Source of the DNA: Ruminococcus sp. UBA3665
GTDB taxonomy: Bacteria; Bacillota; Clostridia; Oscillospirales; Ruminococcaceae
DNA: 32,820 nt
Direction of reading: 5' to 3'
Assembly (NCBI GenBank): GCA_002373165.1
Contig: DFJS01000088.1
Span: 1 to 32,820 of the forward strand
The position numbers and the translations under genes are program-made. Below are positions 6,188 to 14,056 of this stretch, one piece after another. Position 1 is the stretch's first letter, and the number at the start of each line of letters is the position of its first letter. Under the pieces are notes generated by a model. That model had not been told where the DNA came from, ran no database searches, and worked only from the letters and a program-made list of their open reading frames with translations.

Positions 6188-7948
6188 ATGCTGAAAACTG
6201 CTCCTGTTTTTAAAAATCATGCCGTGCTCCAGAGAGAAAAGCCCATCCGGATATGGGGTGCCTGTTCCGAGGAAAATCAAATTATTACTGTTTCAATCAA
6301 TGATATTTCCGTTCAGACAAAAGTCCGGAACCAGAAATGGTGCGTCACCCTTCCGCCGATGCACGCCGGAGGACCGTATGACCTCAAAATTTCCTCTCCC
6401 GATGCCGCTTTTATTTTATCTGATATCATGATCGGCGAAGTCTGGCTCTGCGGCGGACAGTCCAATATGGAAATGGCTCTGATTAATTCCCGGAATCCTG
6501 AACCCGCTCTCGAAAACTGCAAAAACTCAAACGTCAGATTATACCATGTCTGCAAGCGCGGCCATTTCGATGACGAATTCTTCCGGGAAGAAAATGCTTC
6601 TGTCTGGCAGCTCCCCGACCGGGAACACTGCGCCGGCTGGACGGCTGTCGGCTATTATTTCGGCGAAATGCTCGCCAAGAAACTCGGCGTAACTGTCGGC
6701 CTTGTCGAATGCAATTACGGCGGAACATCCGCCAGCGCATGGATCAGCCGTGATATGCTCGAATCAACCGAAACCGGAAAAGCATATCTCAAAGATTATG
6801 AACTCCAGATGGCCGGTCTCTCCGACGAGGAAGCTGATCAGGCGTATCTCGATTACTGCGAATATCATGAAAAATGGCAGAAAAAATGCGCTGAATGCTA
6901 TCAGAACAAGCCGGATATTTCCTGGGAAGAAGTGCTGAAAATCTGCGGCGAAAACCGTTATCCGGGGCCTGCCGCGCCGATTAATCCGCTCCGGCCGCAC
7001 GGACTGTATGATACCATGATTACAAGAATCATTCCGTATACGCTCCGGGGAGTGCTGTATTATCAGGGCGAATCGGACGACCATCGGCCGGAAGGCTATG
7101 AAATTTTATTATCCAGTCTGATACGGCAGTGGCGAAAGGATTTCCGTGATGAAAATCTGCCGTTTCTGCTGGTACAGCTCCCGATGCATGGCTATGAAGA
7201 TACTAAAAATCTCACAAACTGGAGTATCATCCGTCAGGCACAGGAAAATATCTACAGAAATACAAAAAATACCGGACTGGCTGTCATTCTGGACTGCGGA
7301 GAATTCAACGAAATTCACCCGAAAGAAAAGCGCATTCCGGCGGAAAGATTATATTTGCAGGCTCTGAAAGAAGTCTATCATCTTCAGAAAGACGATACGA
7401 CTGCGCCGCTGTTCCGGTATGCGTATCCGGAAGGGCAGGGGATTCTTGTGGAATTCGACAATGCAGAATCCGGTCTGGAATTGAGAAAACAGGCATGTTT
7501 TACGCTCCGGGATGAGAATTTCATCTGGCATCCGGCACAGGCCGAAATCCAGGGGGATGATATACTTGTAAGAAGTCCTGATGTTCCGGAGCCGACTTCG
7601 CTTCGCTACAAATCCTATGATTATGGCGAGGTAACGTTATTTGAAAAAGACAGCGTTCCGGTTACGCCGTTTTTCGGCGATATGTCAGTAAAAGGGGATA
7701 CGGTTCACATCCGGCTTCATGAAGACAATATCAGGATAAGAATTCAGCCGACTGGTTTTGAACTCCGGGACGATTCCGGCAAATGGCATCCGGCACAGGC
7801 CGAAATCAGAAAAAATGCTGTATTTGTAAAAAATTCTGAAATTTCGCATCCGACAGGGGTGCGCTATGCGTGGTATAATTACGGGGATGTGTTCTTATTC
7901 GGGAAGAACGGCCTTCCGGCATCGCCGTTTGAAGAAAATATCATCTGA
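6188..7948 (+). CDS. SGNH-family carbohydrate O-acetylesterase (sialate 9-O-acetylesterase-like)
   Basis: A 586-residue enzyme expected to remove O-acetyl groups from sugars, such as plant wall polysaccharide or sialic acid. The N-terminus (VFKNHAVLQREKPIRIWG) is the family's beta-domain signature. The catalytic blocks are GGQSNME with nucleophile Ser92, NYGGTSASAW, YYQGESD near 292-297 and NEIHP with His377. The acid two residues before the His is Glu where most relatives have Asp. The usual C-terminal module is present twice: WHPAQAEI recurs 86 codons apart, and only the second copy ends in the canonical GLPASPF. The start at 6188 gives the family's normal beginning and has AAAGGATGG upstream; the upstream in-frame ATG at 6083 lies in the terminator. 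No signal peptide is seen, so it probably acts on imported oligosaccharides. It is monocistronic. Confidence 0.88.
   Translation: MLKTAPVFKNHAVLQREKPIRIWGACSEENQIITVSINDISVQTKVRNQKWCVTLPPMHAGGPYDLKISSPDAAFILSDIMIGEVWLCGGQSNMEMALINSRNPEPALENCKNSNVRLYHVCKRGHFDDEFFREENASVWQLPDREHCAGWTAVGYYFGEMLAKKLGVTVGLVECNYGGTSASAWISRDMLESTETGKAYLKDYELQMAGLSDEEADQAYLDYCEYHEKWQKKCAECYQNKPDISWEEVLKICGENRYPGPAAPINPLRPHGLYDTMITRIIPYTLRGVLYYQGESDDHRPEGYEILLSSLIRQWRKDFRDENLPFLLVQLPMHGYEDTKNLTNWSIIRQAQENIYRNTKNTGLAVILDCGEFNEIHPKEKRIPAERLYLQALKEVYHLQKDDTTAPLFRYAYPEGQGILVEFDNAESGLELRKQACFTLRDENFIWHPAQAEIQGDDILVRSPDVPEPTSLRYKSYDYGEVTLFEKDSVPVTPFFGDMSVKGDTVHIRLHEDNIRIRIQPTGFELRDDSGKWHPAQAEIRKNAVFVKNSEISHPTGVRYAWYNYGDVFLFGKNGLPASPFEENII
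7526..7807 (+). repeat. Duplicated C-terminal module in the esterase gene, with a 24-nt exact repeat
   Basis: The 24-nt stretch beginning TGGCATCCGGCACAGG occurs identically at 7526-7549 and 7784-7807, exactly 258 nt (86 codons) apart. The surrounding protein also aligns: LRDENFIWHPAQAEI with LRDDSGKWHPAQAEI, and SLRYKSYDYGEVTLF with GVRYAWYNYGDVFLF. This is an in-frame tandem duplication of the module. Confidence 0.85.
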
Positions 7949-7970
7949 TAAGATAAATCGGAATTTACTG

Positions 7971-8073
7971 GTCAGGGAGGGTTGGGAGGCTTGTATAGTA
8001 CCCTTTTATATTTTTTAAAAAATATATTTTTCGTGCGAAGGGATAGTAAACCCTCCCAACCCTCCCCGCTGAC
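7971..8073. repeat. Inverted-repeat element 1 (GGGAGGG-type stem)
   Basis: The left arm GTCAG+GGAGGGTTGGGAGG (7971-7989) pairs with CCTCCCAACCCTCCC+CGCTGAC (8052-8073), with a 3-nt bulge. Each arm holds a doubled GGGAGG word. The AT-rich 62-nt interior, read on the minus strand, contains TACTATCC, CGCAC, an A-run, AGGG and CTATACA in the same order as element 2. There is no coding potential. It lies between convergent genes and could be a transcript barrier or part of a small repeat family. Confidence 0.75.
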
Positions 8074-8080
8074 TGAAAAT

Positions 8081-8096
8081 GTATCCTCGAGGATAC
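8081..8096. repeat. Perfect 16-bp palindrome between the two inverted-repeat elements
   Basis: GTATCCTCGAGGATAC is fully self-complementary. It lies 8 nt after element 1 and 44 nt before element 2. It could be a dimeric protein binding site or a cruciform nucleation point. No T-run flanks it. Confidence 0.7.
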
Positions 8097-8139
8097 AAAA
8101 TCCGGAACGGCAATTATTTTATCAAATAGTATCATAAAA

Positions 8140-8234
8140 GGTGACGGGGTGACGGACTTATACTATCCTACGCACCAAAAAATAAAAATGATATTTATAT
8201 AGGGAGTATACAGCAGCCCCGTCACCCCGTCACC
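8140..8234. repeat. Inverted-repeat element 2 (GGTGACGG-type stem), opposite orientation to element 1
   Basis: A perfect 16-bp stem: GGTGACGGGGTGACGG (8140-8155) pairs with 8219-8234. Each arm is two tandem GGTGACGG words. The 63-nt interior matches the minus strand of element 1 in length and in the order of short blocks (TACTATCC at 8161, CGCAC at 8171, AGGG at 8201, ATACA at 8208), while the stem sequences differ completely. There is no coding potential. Confidence 0.8.
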
Positions 8235-8270
8235 CTTATAATAATATCATAAATTCTGATTGATCGCAGC

Positions 8271-8307
8271 AAAAATCAGGAGCACAGCTTTTAAGGCTGT
8301 ACTCCTG
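8271..8307 (-). terminator. Intrinsic terminator overlapping the stop codon of the phosphopantetheinyl transferase
   Basis: On the minus strand CAGGAGTACAGC pairs with GCTGTGCTCCTG around a short loop holding the TAA stop, followed by ATTTTTGC. The last codons therefore form half of the stem. Confidence 0.8.
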
Positions 8308-8878
8308 AATGAAGAATACACACACTGATCGTATAATCTTCATAGGATATCTGACAGAATTCGGCATCTTTCTGACTGCAAACAACTGCATCTGCTTCAA
8401 AAGAAAAGCAGACTTCCTGCATCGGATAGCCGATTCCCCGGCCGACCGCTTTCACATAGGCTTCTTTCAGAGTCCAGATTCTGGTGAATAATCTGTCCGG
8501 TTCGGCAGATTCCTGCAAGAGAATCTGTTCTTCCGGAGAGAAAACTCTCCGGACGACCCCCGGCCGGACTTCCCGGACGGCTTCGGCATCTACGCCGCAT
8601 TCGTGCTCCGAAAGCATACAGACGGCCAGCCCGGCACAGTGGCTGAGATTGAAATACACTTCCGGATAATGCCGGAAATAGGGCTTCTGATATTCCAGAT
8701 AATCCAGCACAAGATTTTCTTCCGAAATGCGGATATTTCTGCCTTCGGCATATTTCCGCACGGCAGATTGCAATAATCTGTGTGCTGTTTCATGTTCGGA
8801 TTTCCGGCTTTTCTCCGGCACTGGACAGACATACAGAGAGCCGAACTGCTCCGGAATTTTAATTTCTCTGATCTTCAT
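8291..8878 (-). CDS. 4'-phosphopantetheinyl transferase (Sfp/AcpT superfamily)
   Basis: Transfers phosphopantetheine from CoA to a carrier-protein serine in the cytoplasm. The 195 residues carry the family signatures in order: YFNLSHC near 77, GVDAE near 94 with the Mg-binding acids, and IWTLKEAYVKAVGRG near 133-147. The length is typical of compact Sfp-like enzymes. The ATG at 8878 lies 5 nt after the stop of the metal-dependent repressor gene, with GAGGG inside that gene's end, so the two form an operon. No polyketide, nonribosomal peptide or acyl-carrier gene is visible here, so the carrier protein it serves (fatty-acid ACP or another) is unknown. Co-transcription with a metal-sensing repressor hints at metal-linked expression. 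Confidence 0.88.
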   Translation of the reverse strand: MKIREIKIPEQFGSLYVCPVPEKSRKSEHETAHRLLQSAVRKYAEGRNIRISEENLVLDYLEYQKPYFRHYPEVYFNLSHCAGLAVCMLSEHECGVDAEAVREVRPGVVRRVFSPEEQILLQESAEPDRLFTRIWTLKEAYVKAVGRGIGYPMQEVCFSFEADAVVCSQKDAEFCQISYEDYTISVCILHSGVQP

Positions 8879-8883
8879 GATGC

Positions 8884-9270
8884 TTATACCCTCGTCTGAT
8901 AGCCTTTTTCAGTCATATATGCGCGGAGTCTCAGAAAAGTCTCTTCGCTGATGACATGTTCAATCCGGCAGGCATCTTTTTCGGCCGTGACGGGATTCAC
9001 GCCCAGTTCGCTGGCAAAGAAATCGGTCAGAAGCGTGTGGCGGCTGTAGACATCCGTTGCTTTCTGATGTCCGGCTTTGGTGAGTTTGATCTGTCCGTCC
9101 TCGGCCATAGTAATCAGGCCGGCTTCTTTGAGAAGCTTCATTGCCCGGCTGATGCTGGCTTTGGAATAATTCAGCTCTGTGGCGATATCAATCGAACGAA
9201 CAAAATCTTTTTTCTTGCTGAGAAGATAAATCGTTTCCAGATAATCTTCTCCGGATTCGTGTAACGGCAT
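8884..9270 (-). CDS. MntR/DtxR-family metal-dependent transcriptional repressor
   Basis: A 128-residue repressor of the short type that lacks the SH3-like third domain. The winged HTH is at about 1-65 (SGEDYLETIYLLS, ELNYSKASISRAMKLLKEAGLI) and the dimerisation/metal domain at about 66-128. Likely Mn or Fe ligands are Asp9, Glu12, His78 and the acids and His in AEKDACRIEH (97-105), matching MntR positions. The start at 9270 has AAAGGAG 7 nt upstream. The promoter region carries an inverted repeat TGTGAT/ATCACA, suggesting autoregulation. It is divergent from the ABC exporter genes. Which metal it uses cannot be decided from sequence alone. Confidence 0.88.
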   Translation of the reverse strand: MPLHESGEDYLETIYLLSKKKDFVRSIDIATELNYSKASISRAMKLLKEAGLITMAEDGQIKLTKAGHQKATDVYSRHTLLTDFFASELGVNPVTAEKDACRIEHVISEETFLRLRAYMTEKGYQTRV

Positions 9271-9304
9271 AAAAATGCTCCTTTCTGGGATGTAAAAAAA
9301 TACA

Positions 9305-9338
9305 TGTGATGATACTTATATTTTATCACATCTGACAA
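9305..9338 (-). promoter_or_regulatory. Promoter and candidate operator of the MntR-like gene
   Basis: Minus-strand TTGTCA (9333-9338), 18 bp, TATCAT (9309-9314). The arms TGTGAT (9305-9310) and ATCACA (9325-9330) form an inverted repeat that covers the -10 and spacer, where a repressor would block RNA polymerase. Confidence 0.5.
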
Positions 9339-9396
9339 AAAAAATCAACCGTAAATCAAAATTTATTTTTAAAATTTCCAAGGAGGTTTTTCTCTT

Positions 9397-10128
9397 ATGA
9401 ATTATGCACTCGATGTACAGCATATCCAGAAAAGCTACGGTCAGAAGCAGGCAGTCAAAGACGTATCGTTCCGGATTCAGGAAGGCGAAATCTTCGGTCT
9501 GATGGGCATGAACGGCGCAGGCAAGACGACAATTCTGCGTATGCTGGCGACTCTGTTAAGACCCGATGCCGGGGATGCTCTTGTTTCCGGAAACAGTATT
9601 GTCAAAAATCCGGAAAAAGTCCGCACCTGCATCAGCTATCTGCCCGATGAGGCCGGAGCGTATAAAACTATGACAGGCAGAAATTATTTAAAATTCATTG
9701 CCGGATTATATTTCAAAGAAGACAGAGAACAGAAAGAATGTACGGCACTGGGAGAGGAAATCTGCGGACTGGGCGATGCCTTGAACCAGAAAATCAGCAC
9801 TTACAGCCGCGGCATGACCCGCAAGCTGGTGCTCGCCAGAACAGTCATGACTAAGCCGAAACTGGCAATTCTGGACGAGCCTACCAGCGGTCTGGATGTC
9901 CTGAATTCTCTGGATATCCGGAAAACAATCCGGAACTGCGCCGAAACATACGGTACAGCATTTTTATTGTCTTCCCATCACATGCAGGAAGTCTCCGCTA
10001 CGGCGCACAGAGGCGCAATCATGAAAGACGGCGAATTCCTCGCCGAAGGTACACCTCAGGAATTATTGCAGAAATATCAGGCCGCGACTCTGGAAGAAGC
10101 GTTTGAAAAGGCGGTGAGAAACGCATGA
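9397..10128 (+). CDS. ABC transporter ATP-binding protein (NatA-like)
   Basis: The cytoplasmic ATPase of an ABC-2 type exporter. In 243 residues it has Walker A (G37-M-N-G-A-G-K-T-T45), a Q-loop region, Walker B with LAILDEP (D160, E161), D-loop SGLD and the switch His in LLSSHH. The signature is YSRGM (136-140) rather than LSGGQ, a variant seen in the NatA/CcmA-like branch. AAGGAGG lies about 10 nt before the ATG. The last four bases (ATGA) overlap the start of the permease gene, so the products are made as a pair. The substrate is unknown: relatives export sodium, drugs or peptides. The divergent repressor gene might regulate it. Confidence 0.88.
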   Translation: MNYALDVQHIQKSYGQKQAVKDVSFRIQEGEIFGLMGMNGAGKTTILRMLATLLRPDAGDALVSGNSIVKNPEKVRTCISYLPDEAGAYKTMTGRNYLKFIAGLYFKEDREQKECTALGEEICGLGDALNQKISTYSRGMTRKLVLARTVMTKPKLAILDEPTSGLDVLNSLDIRKTIRNCAETYGTAFLLSSHHMQEVSATAHRGAIMKDGEFLAEGTPQELLQKYQAATLEEAFEKAVRNA

Positions 10129-11411
10129 TGCACTTACTCAAAAAAGAATTATCAGAATTATTGAACAAACAAATGCTGCTTGGTCTGTTAGTCAGCTTTA
10201 TCCTGATTCTGATGCTGGGCTTTGTCATGACTTCTACCGTTTCCGGCACGCTGGAAAATTCCGGAGAAGTGCATATCATAGATCTGGATCAGACCGATTT
10301 TACCGGTCAGATTGCCGAAAAACTCTCCGAACAGGGCTATACAGTCAAAAAAATTTCCGACAGTCAGCCTTATGAGATGATTCTATCCCAGCAAAACTGG
10401 AATGATGCCGCTGTACTCCCGGAAGGCATGACCGATCTGCTCTGGAATCAGCATCAGTCCTGCGAAATCGACAGCATCACGGCTCTGAAAACTACTTCTG
10501 CTATGAGCATTGCCTTTTCCGAAAATTCCAGTGCCGACTATGTCAAGTCTGCTGTCAATTCCCTGTTATCAGAAGCCTATCTGCAAGGAGATCTGGCATT
10601 TCTGGAACATGCCGTTTCCACAACGCCCTACACAGTCGCCAACGGAAAGAGCGTGCAGGCAAACAGTGCCGCGCTGGTGGGTTCGCTTGCCATGTTCGAT
10701 CAGCTGATGCCGCTTGTGCTGTTTCTGCTGATTGTTCTGACATCCCAGACGATTATTACAGCCGTTGCCGCTGAAAAAACAGATAAAACTCTGGAAACGC
10801 TGTTATCTTCGCCTGTGCCGCGTTCTGTGATTATCGGGGCGAAAATGCTGGCGGCACTGATTACAGCTCTGATTTATGCAGTCGTCTACGGAGCAGGATT
10901 TCTTGTTTCCATGCTTGCCAATGTGGACAATACTGCCGAAAATGTCGATATTGCCGAGGCCTTCACCAATCTGATCAATACACAGGATGCCATCCGCACA
11001 CTCGGCCTGCAAATTTCGCCGCTGGGCTGGATTGGAGTAATTCTGCAATTGCTGCTGACAATCTGCATTTCTCTGACGGCTTCCATGATTCTGGGCGGAC
11101 TGGTAGAAGATGCCAAAGGTTCGCAGACGGCAAGCATTCCCATTCTGGTTGCTACGATGTTCCCGTATATTCTTTCCATGGTTTCGGATATCCGGAGCAT
11201 GGGGGCAGTCAAATATATTTTATATCTGATTCCCTTTACTCATACATTTACAGCAACGGGCTGTCTGCGCTTTCATGATACGGGCTTATTCCTGGGCGGT
11301 CTGATTTATCAGGCAGTTTTTCTTGCCGGAATTGCCTTTGCCGCTCTGAAATTATACCAGTCTGATATTTTATTCACACATCGTTTTGCCGCGAAACGCA
11401 CAGGAAAATAA
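10125..11411 (+). CDS. ABC-2 type transporter permease (NatB-like)
   Basis: The membrane partner of the ATPase just upstream. The 428 residues show the ABC-2/NatB layout: one N-terminal membrane helix (about 18-37), a large extracytoplasmic region (about 38-185), then about five membrane helices. Between the second and third of the six helices lies the conserved cytoplasmic segment EKTDKTLETLLSSPVPR, typical of the family. Two ATG codons stand in tandem (10125 and 10128); the first overlaps the ATPase stop as ATGA, and the choice changes the protein by one residue. A strong terminator follows at 11427. The substrate is unknown. Confidence 0.85.
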   Translation: MMHLLKKELSELLNKQMLLGLLVSFILILMLGFVMTSTVSGTLENSGEVHIIDLDQTDFTGQIAEKLSEQGYTVKKISDSQPYEMILSQQNWNDAAVLPEGMTDLLWNQHQSCEIDSITALKTTSAMSIAFSENSSADYVKSAVNSLLSEAYLQGDLAFLEHAVSTTPYTVANGKSVQANSAALVGSLAMFDQLMPLVLFLLIVLTSQTIITAVAAEKTDKTLETLLSSPVPRSVIIGAKMLAALITALIYAVVYGAGFLVSMLANVDNTAENVDIAEAFTNLINTQDAIRTLGLQISPLGWIGVILQLLLTICISLTASMILGGLVEDAKGSQTASIPILVATMFPYILSMVSDIRSMGAVKYILYLIPFTHTFTATGCLRFHDTGLFLGGLIYQAVFLAGIAFAALKLYQSDILFTHRFAAKRTGK

Positions 11412-11426
11412 AACAGCTGCTAAAAA

Positions 11427-11461
11427 ATCCGGACAGAAAATTCTGTCCGGATAATTTTTTT
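11427..11461 (+). terminator. Bidirectional intrinsic terminator between the ABC exporter and glgA
   Basis: A perfect 12-bp stem ATCCGGACAGAA / TTCTGTCCGGAT (11427-11452) is followed by AATTTTTTT on the plus strand and by a TTTTTT run on the minus strand. It serves both convergent operons, and the glgA stop codon touches the T-run. Confidence 0.9.
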
Positions 11462-12878
11462 ATCGATTGCAGAGTTCTTTATAAAGTCCGATATAGGCAT
11501 CTGCCGAGGCCGTCCAGCTGTAATCGCTCTTCATGGCACGCCGTACCAAAGCGTTCCAGTCTTCGGGCTTATCATAGCAGAGTTTTGCACGGGCGCAGGC
11601 ATCCAGCATATCATGGGCGTTATACGTCCGGAAGCTGAAGCCGTTGCCGTCGCCGCTGCCGTTGTCTTTGACAGAATCGCGCAGACCGCCGGTTTCCCGT
11701 ACAATCGGAGCAGTACCATAGCGCATGGAAATCATCTGTGCCAGTCCGCACGGTTCGCTCTGCGAGGGCATCAGGAACATATCTGCGCCGGCATAGATTT
11801 TCTTTGCCAGTTCCGGCTGAAAGCCCAGTGTCACGCTGACTCTGTCCGGATAACGCCACTGCATCTCCGAGAAGAAATCTTCATAGATTTTTTCGCCGCT
11901 GCCCAGAATTGCAAATTTATACCCCAGATTCAGAATATCTTCAAATACATAGCGAATCAGGTCAATGCCCTTATGGGAGACAAATCTTGTGACAATGCCG
12001 ATGACAGGTTCATCGCCTTCCTGCAATGCCAGTTCCGAGAGCAGGGCTTCTTTGCAGGCTTTTTTGCCGGAAGGGTCGTCAGCACTGAATTTCCGGGCAA
12101 TCAGATTATCCTGTTCCGGATTATACAGCTGCGTATCAATGCCGTTCAGAATGCCGCAGAGCTTATACTGCTTGTTGACAAGAATTCTGTCCAGGCCGTG
12201 CGCATAGTACGGGTCAAGAATTTCCCATGCATAACTGGGGCTGACAGTTGTAATTTTATCAGCGGCTTCGATTGCGCCCTTCATCATATTAATAGCACCG
12301 TCATATTCCAAAATGCCGATATGATACAGCGGAATTCCCATGACTTCATTCAGCACTTCGCGGCCGTAGCTGCCCTGATACTGAATATTATGAATCGTAA
12401 ACACATGCTTGATATTCTGGTAGCCCTGCTGATATTTATAAAATACCTGATAAAAAACAGAGATCAGTGCCGTCTGCCAGTCGTTTGCATGGATGATATC
12501 CGGGGCAAAATCAATACAGCGCAGCATTTCCAGCACAGCACGGGAGAAGAAAACATAGCGTTCACAGTCATCATAAAAGCCATATAAGCCGTCGCGGCCG
12601 AAATAATATTCATTATCAATGAAATAATATGTCATGCCGTTCCACAGTGCCGTGAAAATGCCGCAGTACTGTTTTCTCCAGGAGACATCGACGGTAATAT
12701 TAGTCAGAAATGTCATCTGTGCCCGGAGTTCCGGACGAATGGATTTATACAGCGGGATGACGACGCGGCATTCATGGCCTTTGTTGCGGATTGCGGCCGG
12801 CAGCGAGCCGATCACATCCGCCAGACCGCCGGAAGCTGCAAACGGTACGGCTTCGCTTGCGGCAAACAGTATATTCAA
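11460..12878 (-). CDS. glgA: Glycogen synthase (ADP-glucose type, GT5)
   Basis: Adds glucose from ADP-glucose to the growing alpha-1,4-glucan. About 472 residues, normal for the family, with HANDWQTAL, TIHNIQYQG, LNGIDTQLYNP, VTRFVSHKGIDL (phosphate-binding Arg/Lys), SQSEPCGL (catalytic-site Glu) and GGLRDSV. The N-terminal KTGG motif, whose Lys15 helps bind ADP-glucose in Escherichia coli, reads AASGG, so Lys15 is Ala. The start is a rare TTG: 12878 is preferred because GGAAGG lies 10 nt away and the protein begins MNILF as in relatives; a TTG two codons upstream is too close to the ribosome binding site. It is the last gene of glgBCDA, 19 nt after glgD. Confidence 0.93.
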   Translation of the reverse strand: MNILFAASEAVPFAASGGLADVIGSLPAAIRNKGHECRVVIPLYKSIRPELRAQMTFLTNITVDVSWRKQYCGIFTALWNGMTYYFIDNEYYFGRDGLYGFYDDCERYVFFSRAVLEMLRCIDFAPDIIHANDWQTALISVFYQVFYKYQQGYQNIKHVFTIHNIQYQGSYGREVLNEVMGIPLYHIGILEYDGAINMMKGAIEAADKITTVSPSYAWEILDPYYAHGLDRILVNKQYKLCGILNGIDTQLYNPEQDNLIARKFSADDPSGKKACKEALLSELALQEGDEPVIGIVTRFVSHKGIDLIRYVFEDILNLGYKFAILGSGEKIYEDFFSEMQWRYPDRVSVTLGFQPELAKKIYAGADMFLMPSQSEPCGLAQMISMRYGTAPIVRETGGLRDSVKDNGSGDGNGFSFRTYNAHDMLDACARAKLCYDKPEDWNALVRRAMKSDYSWTASADAYIGLYKELCNR

Positions 12879-12897
12879 AATCAATCATCCTTCCTGA

Positions 12898-14025
12898 TTA
12901 AAGCTTGGCGTTTTTGCTGATATAAACCGGATAGCTGTCAGAACCCGTCAGCACACGGCCGTCCTCAGTCGTGACATTCTTGTCTGTGATCACAGCAGTC
13001 AGCGAGCAGTCTGCGCCGATATTGGTGCCCTGCATCAGAATGCAGTTCTTGACAACGCTGCCCTTGCCGACTTTTACGCCGCGGAACAGAATGCTGTTTT
13101 CTACCGTGCCTTCGATAATGCAGCCGTCAGCAATCAGGGAATTGGATGCTTTGGCTTCTAAACCGTACTTGACCGGGCCGTTGTCGCCAATTTTGGTGTA
13201 AACCGGTGCGCCGGGCTTGAAGAGCTGATTTCTGTTTTCCGGCTTCAGCAAAGCAAGATTGGCTTCGTAATAATGCTTTACGCTGTCAATGCGGCTGAAA
13301 TAGCCGTCAAATTCATAGCCCTTGATGACGAATTCCTTTACCTTGGGCTGCAAGCAGTCACGCACCAGACTGTACTGATTCTTGCTGGCGGCATCTTTTA
13401 CCAGTTTGCGCAGAAAATCTTTTTTCATGACAAACATATCCAGGCTGATTTTGCATTCGCCGGACAGCAGCGGGTCAATCAGGACTGCCGTAACACGGCC
13501 TTCTTCGTCCATTTCCAGAACATCCACACAGGAACCGGATTCTTCGCTGTATTTATATTTGCCGTATACAACCGTAATATCGGCTTCTGTTTCCATATGC
13601 TGTTTGATGACCTTTTCAAAATTGATATTGGCAACATAATCGCAGTCCGAGAGCACAACATATTCACATTTGGAATGCTCTACATAGCTCCATACATTGT
13701 TGAGGGCTTCCAGACGGCCGCGGTAAACGCCTTCGCCCACGTTCTGGCTGAACGGCGGCAGAAGATGCAGACCGCCCTGTTTTCTGGCAAGGTCCCATTC
13801 GCGGCCTGTTCCCAGATGGTCCAGCAGAGAGCCGTAATTCGATTTTGTAATTACGCCTACCTGCGTAATGCCGGAGTTTACCATATTGGACAGCGGAAAG
13901 TCAATCAGTCTGTATCTGCCGCCGAACATGATAGAACCCATTGTTCTTTGCTTGGTTAATTCAATTACGGTCGAGTCGTGCAGGCTTGCAAACACCAGAC
14001 CGAGTACATTATTATTTACACTCAT
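12898..14025 (-). CDS. glgD: GlgD-type glucose-1-phosphate adenylyltransferase subunit (non-catalytic)
   Basis: The partner subunit of ADP-glucose pyrophosphorylase in Firmicutes. The 375 residues keep the fold (RYRLIDFPLSNMVNSGI, WDLARKQGGLHLLPP, LSDCDYV, and a left-handed beta-helix with SLIADGCIIEGTVENS and NCILMQGTNIG). The nucleotide-binding GGQGSRL loop of GlgC is replaced by FASLHDSTVIEL, and the catalytic GGDHIY motif reads LSDCDYV, as expected for a regulatory subunit. AGGGAGG lies 10 nt before the ATG. It lies between glgC (31-nt gap) and glgA and should form a heterotetramer with GlgC. Confidence 0.93.
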   Translation of the reverse strand: MSVNNNVLGLVFASLHDSTVIELTKQRTMGSIMFGGRYRLIDFPLSNMVNSGITQVGVITKSNYGSLLDHLGTGREWDLARKQGGLHLLPPFSQNVGEGVYRGRLEALNNVWSYVEHSKCEYVVLSDCDYVANINFEKVIKQHMETEADITVVYGKYKYSEESGSCVDVLEMDEEGRVTAVLIDPLLSGECKISLDMFVMKKDFLRKLVKDAASKNQYSLVRDCLQPKVKEFVIKGYEFDGYFSRIDSVKHYYEANLALLKPENRNQLFKPGAPVYTKIGDNGPVKYGLEAKASNSLIADGCIIEGTVENSILFRGVKVGKGSVVKNCILMQGTNIGADCSLTAVITDKNVTTEDGRVLTGSDSYPVYISKNAKL

Positions 14026-14056
14026 ATCAACAGAGCCTCCCTATGATTAGATGATT

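Noticed and set aside
7971..8234. CRISPR array or simple terminator as the explanation for the repeats
   Set aside because: There are only two copies, inverted rather than direct, with large AT-rich interiors and no regular spacers. The stems lack the short loop and adjacent U-run of an intrinsic terminator.
11613..12587. A 324-codon plus-strand frame opposite glgA
   Set aside because: The minus strand is an unmistakable glycogen synthase. The plus frame has no ribosome binding site or promoter and is a codon-bias shadow.
13273..13959. A 228-codon plus-strand frame opposite glgD
   Set aside because: Shadow of GlgD; same reasons as for the glgA shadow.
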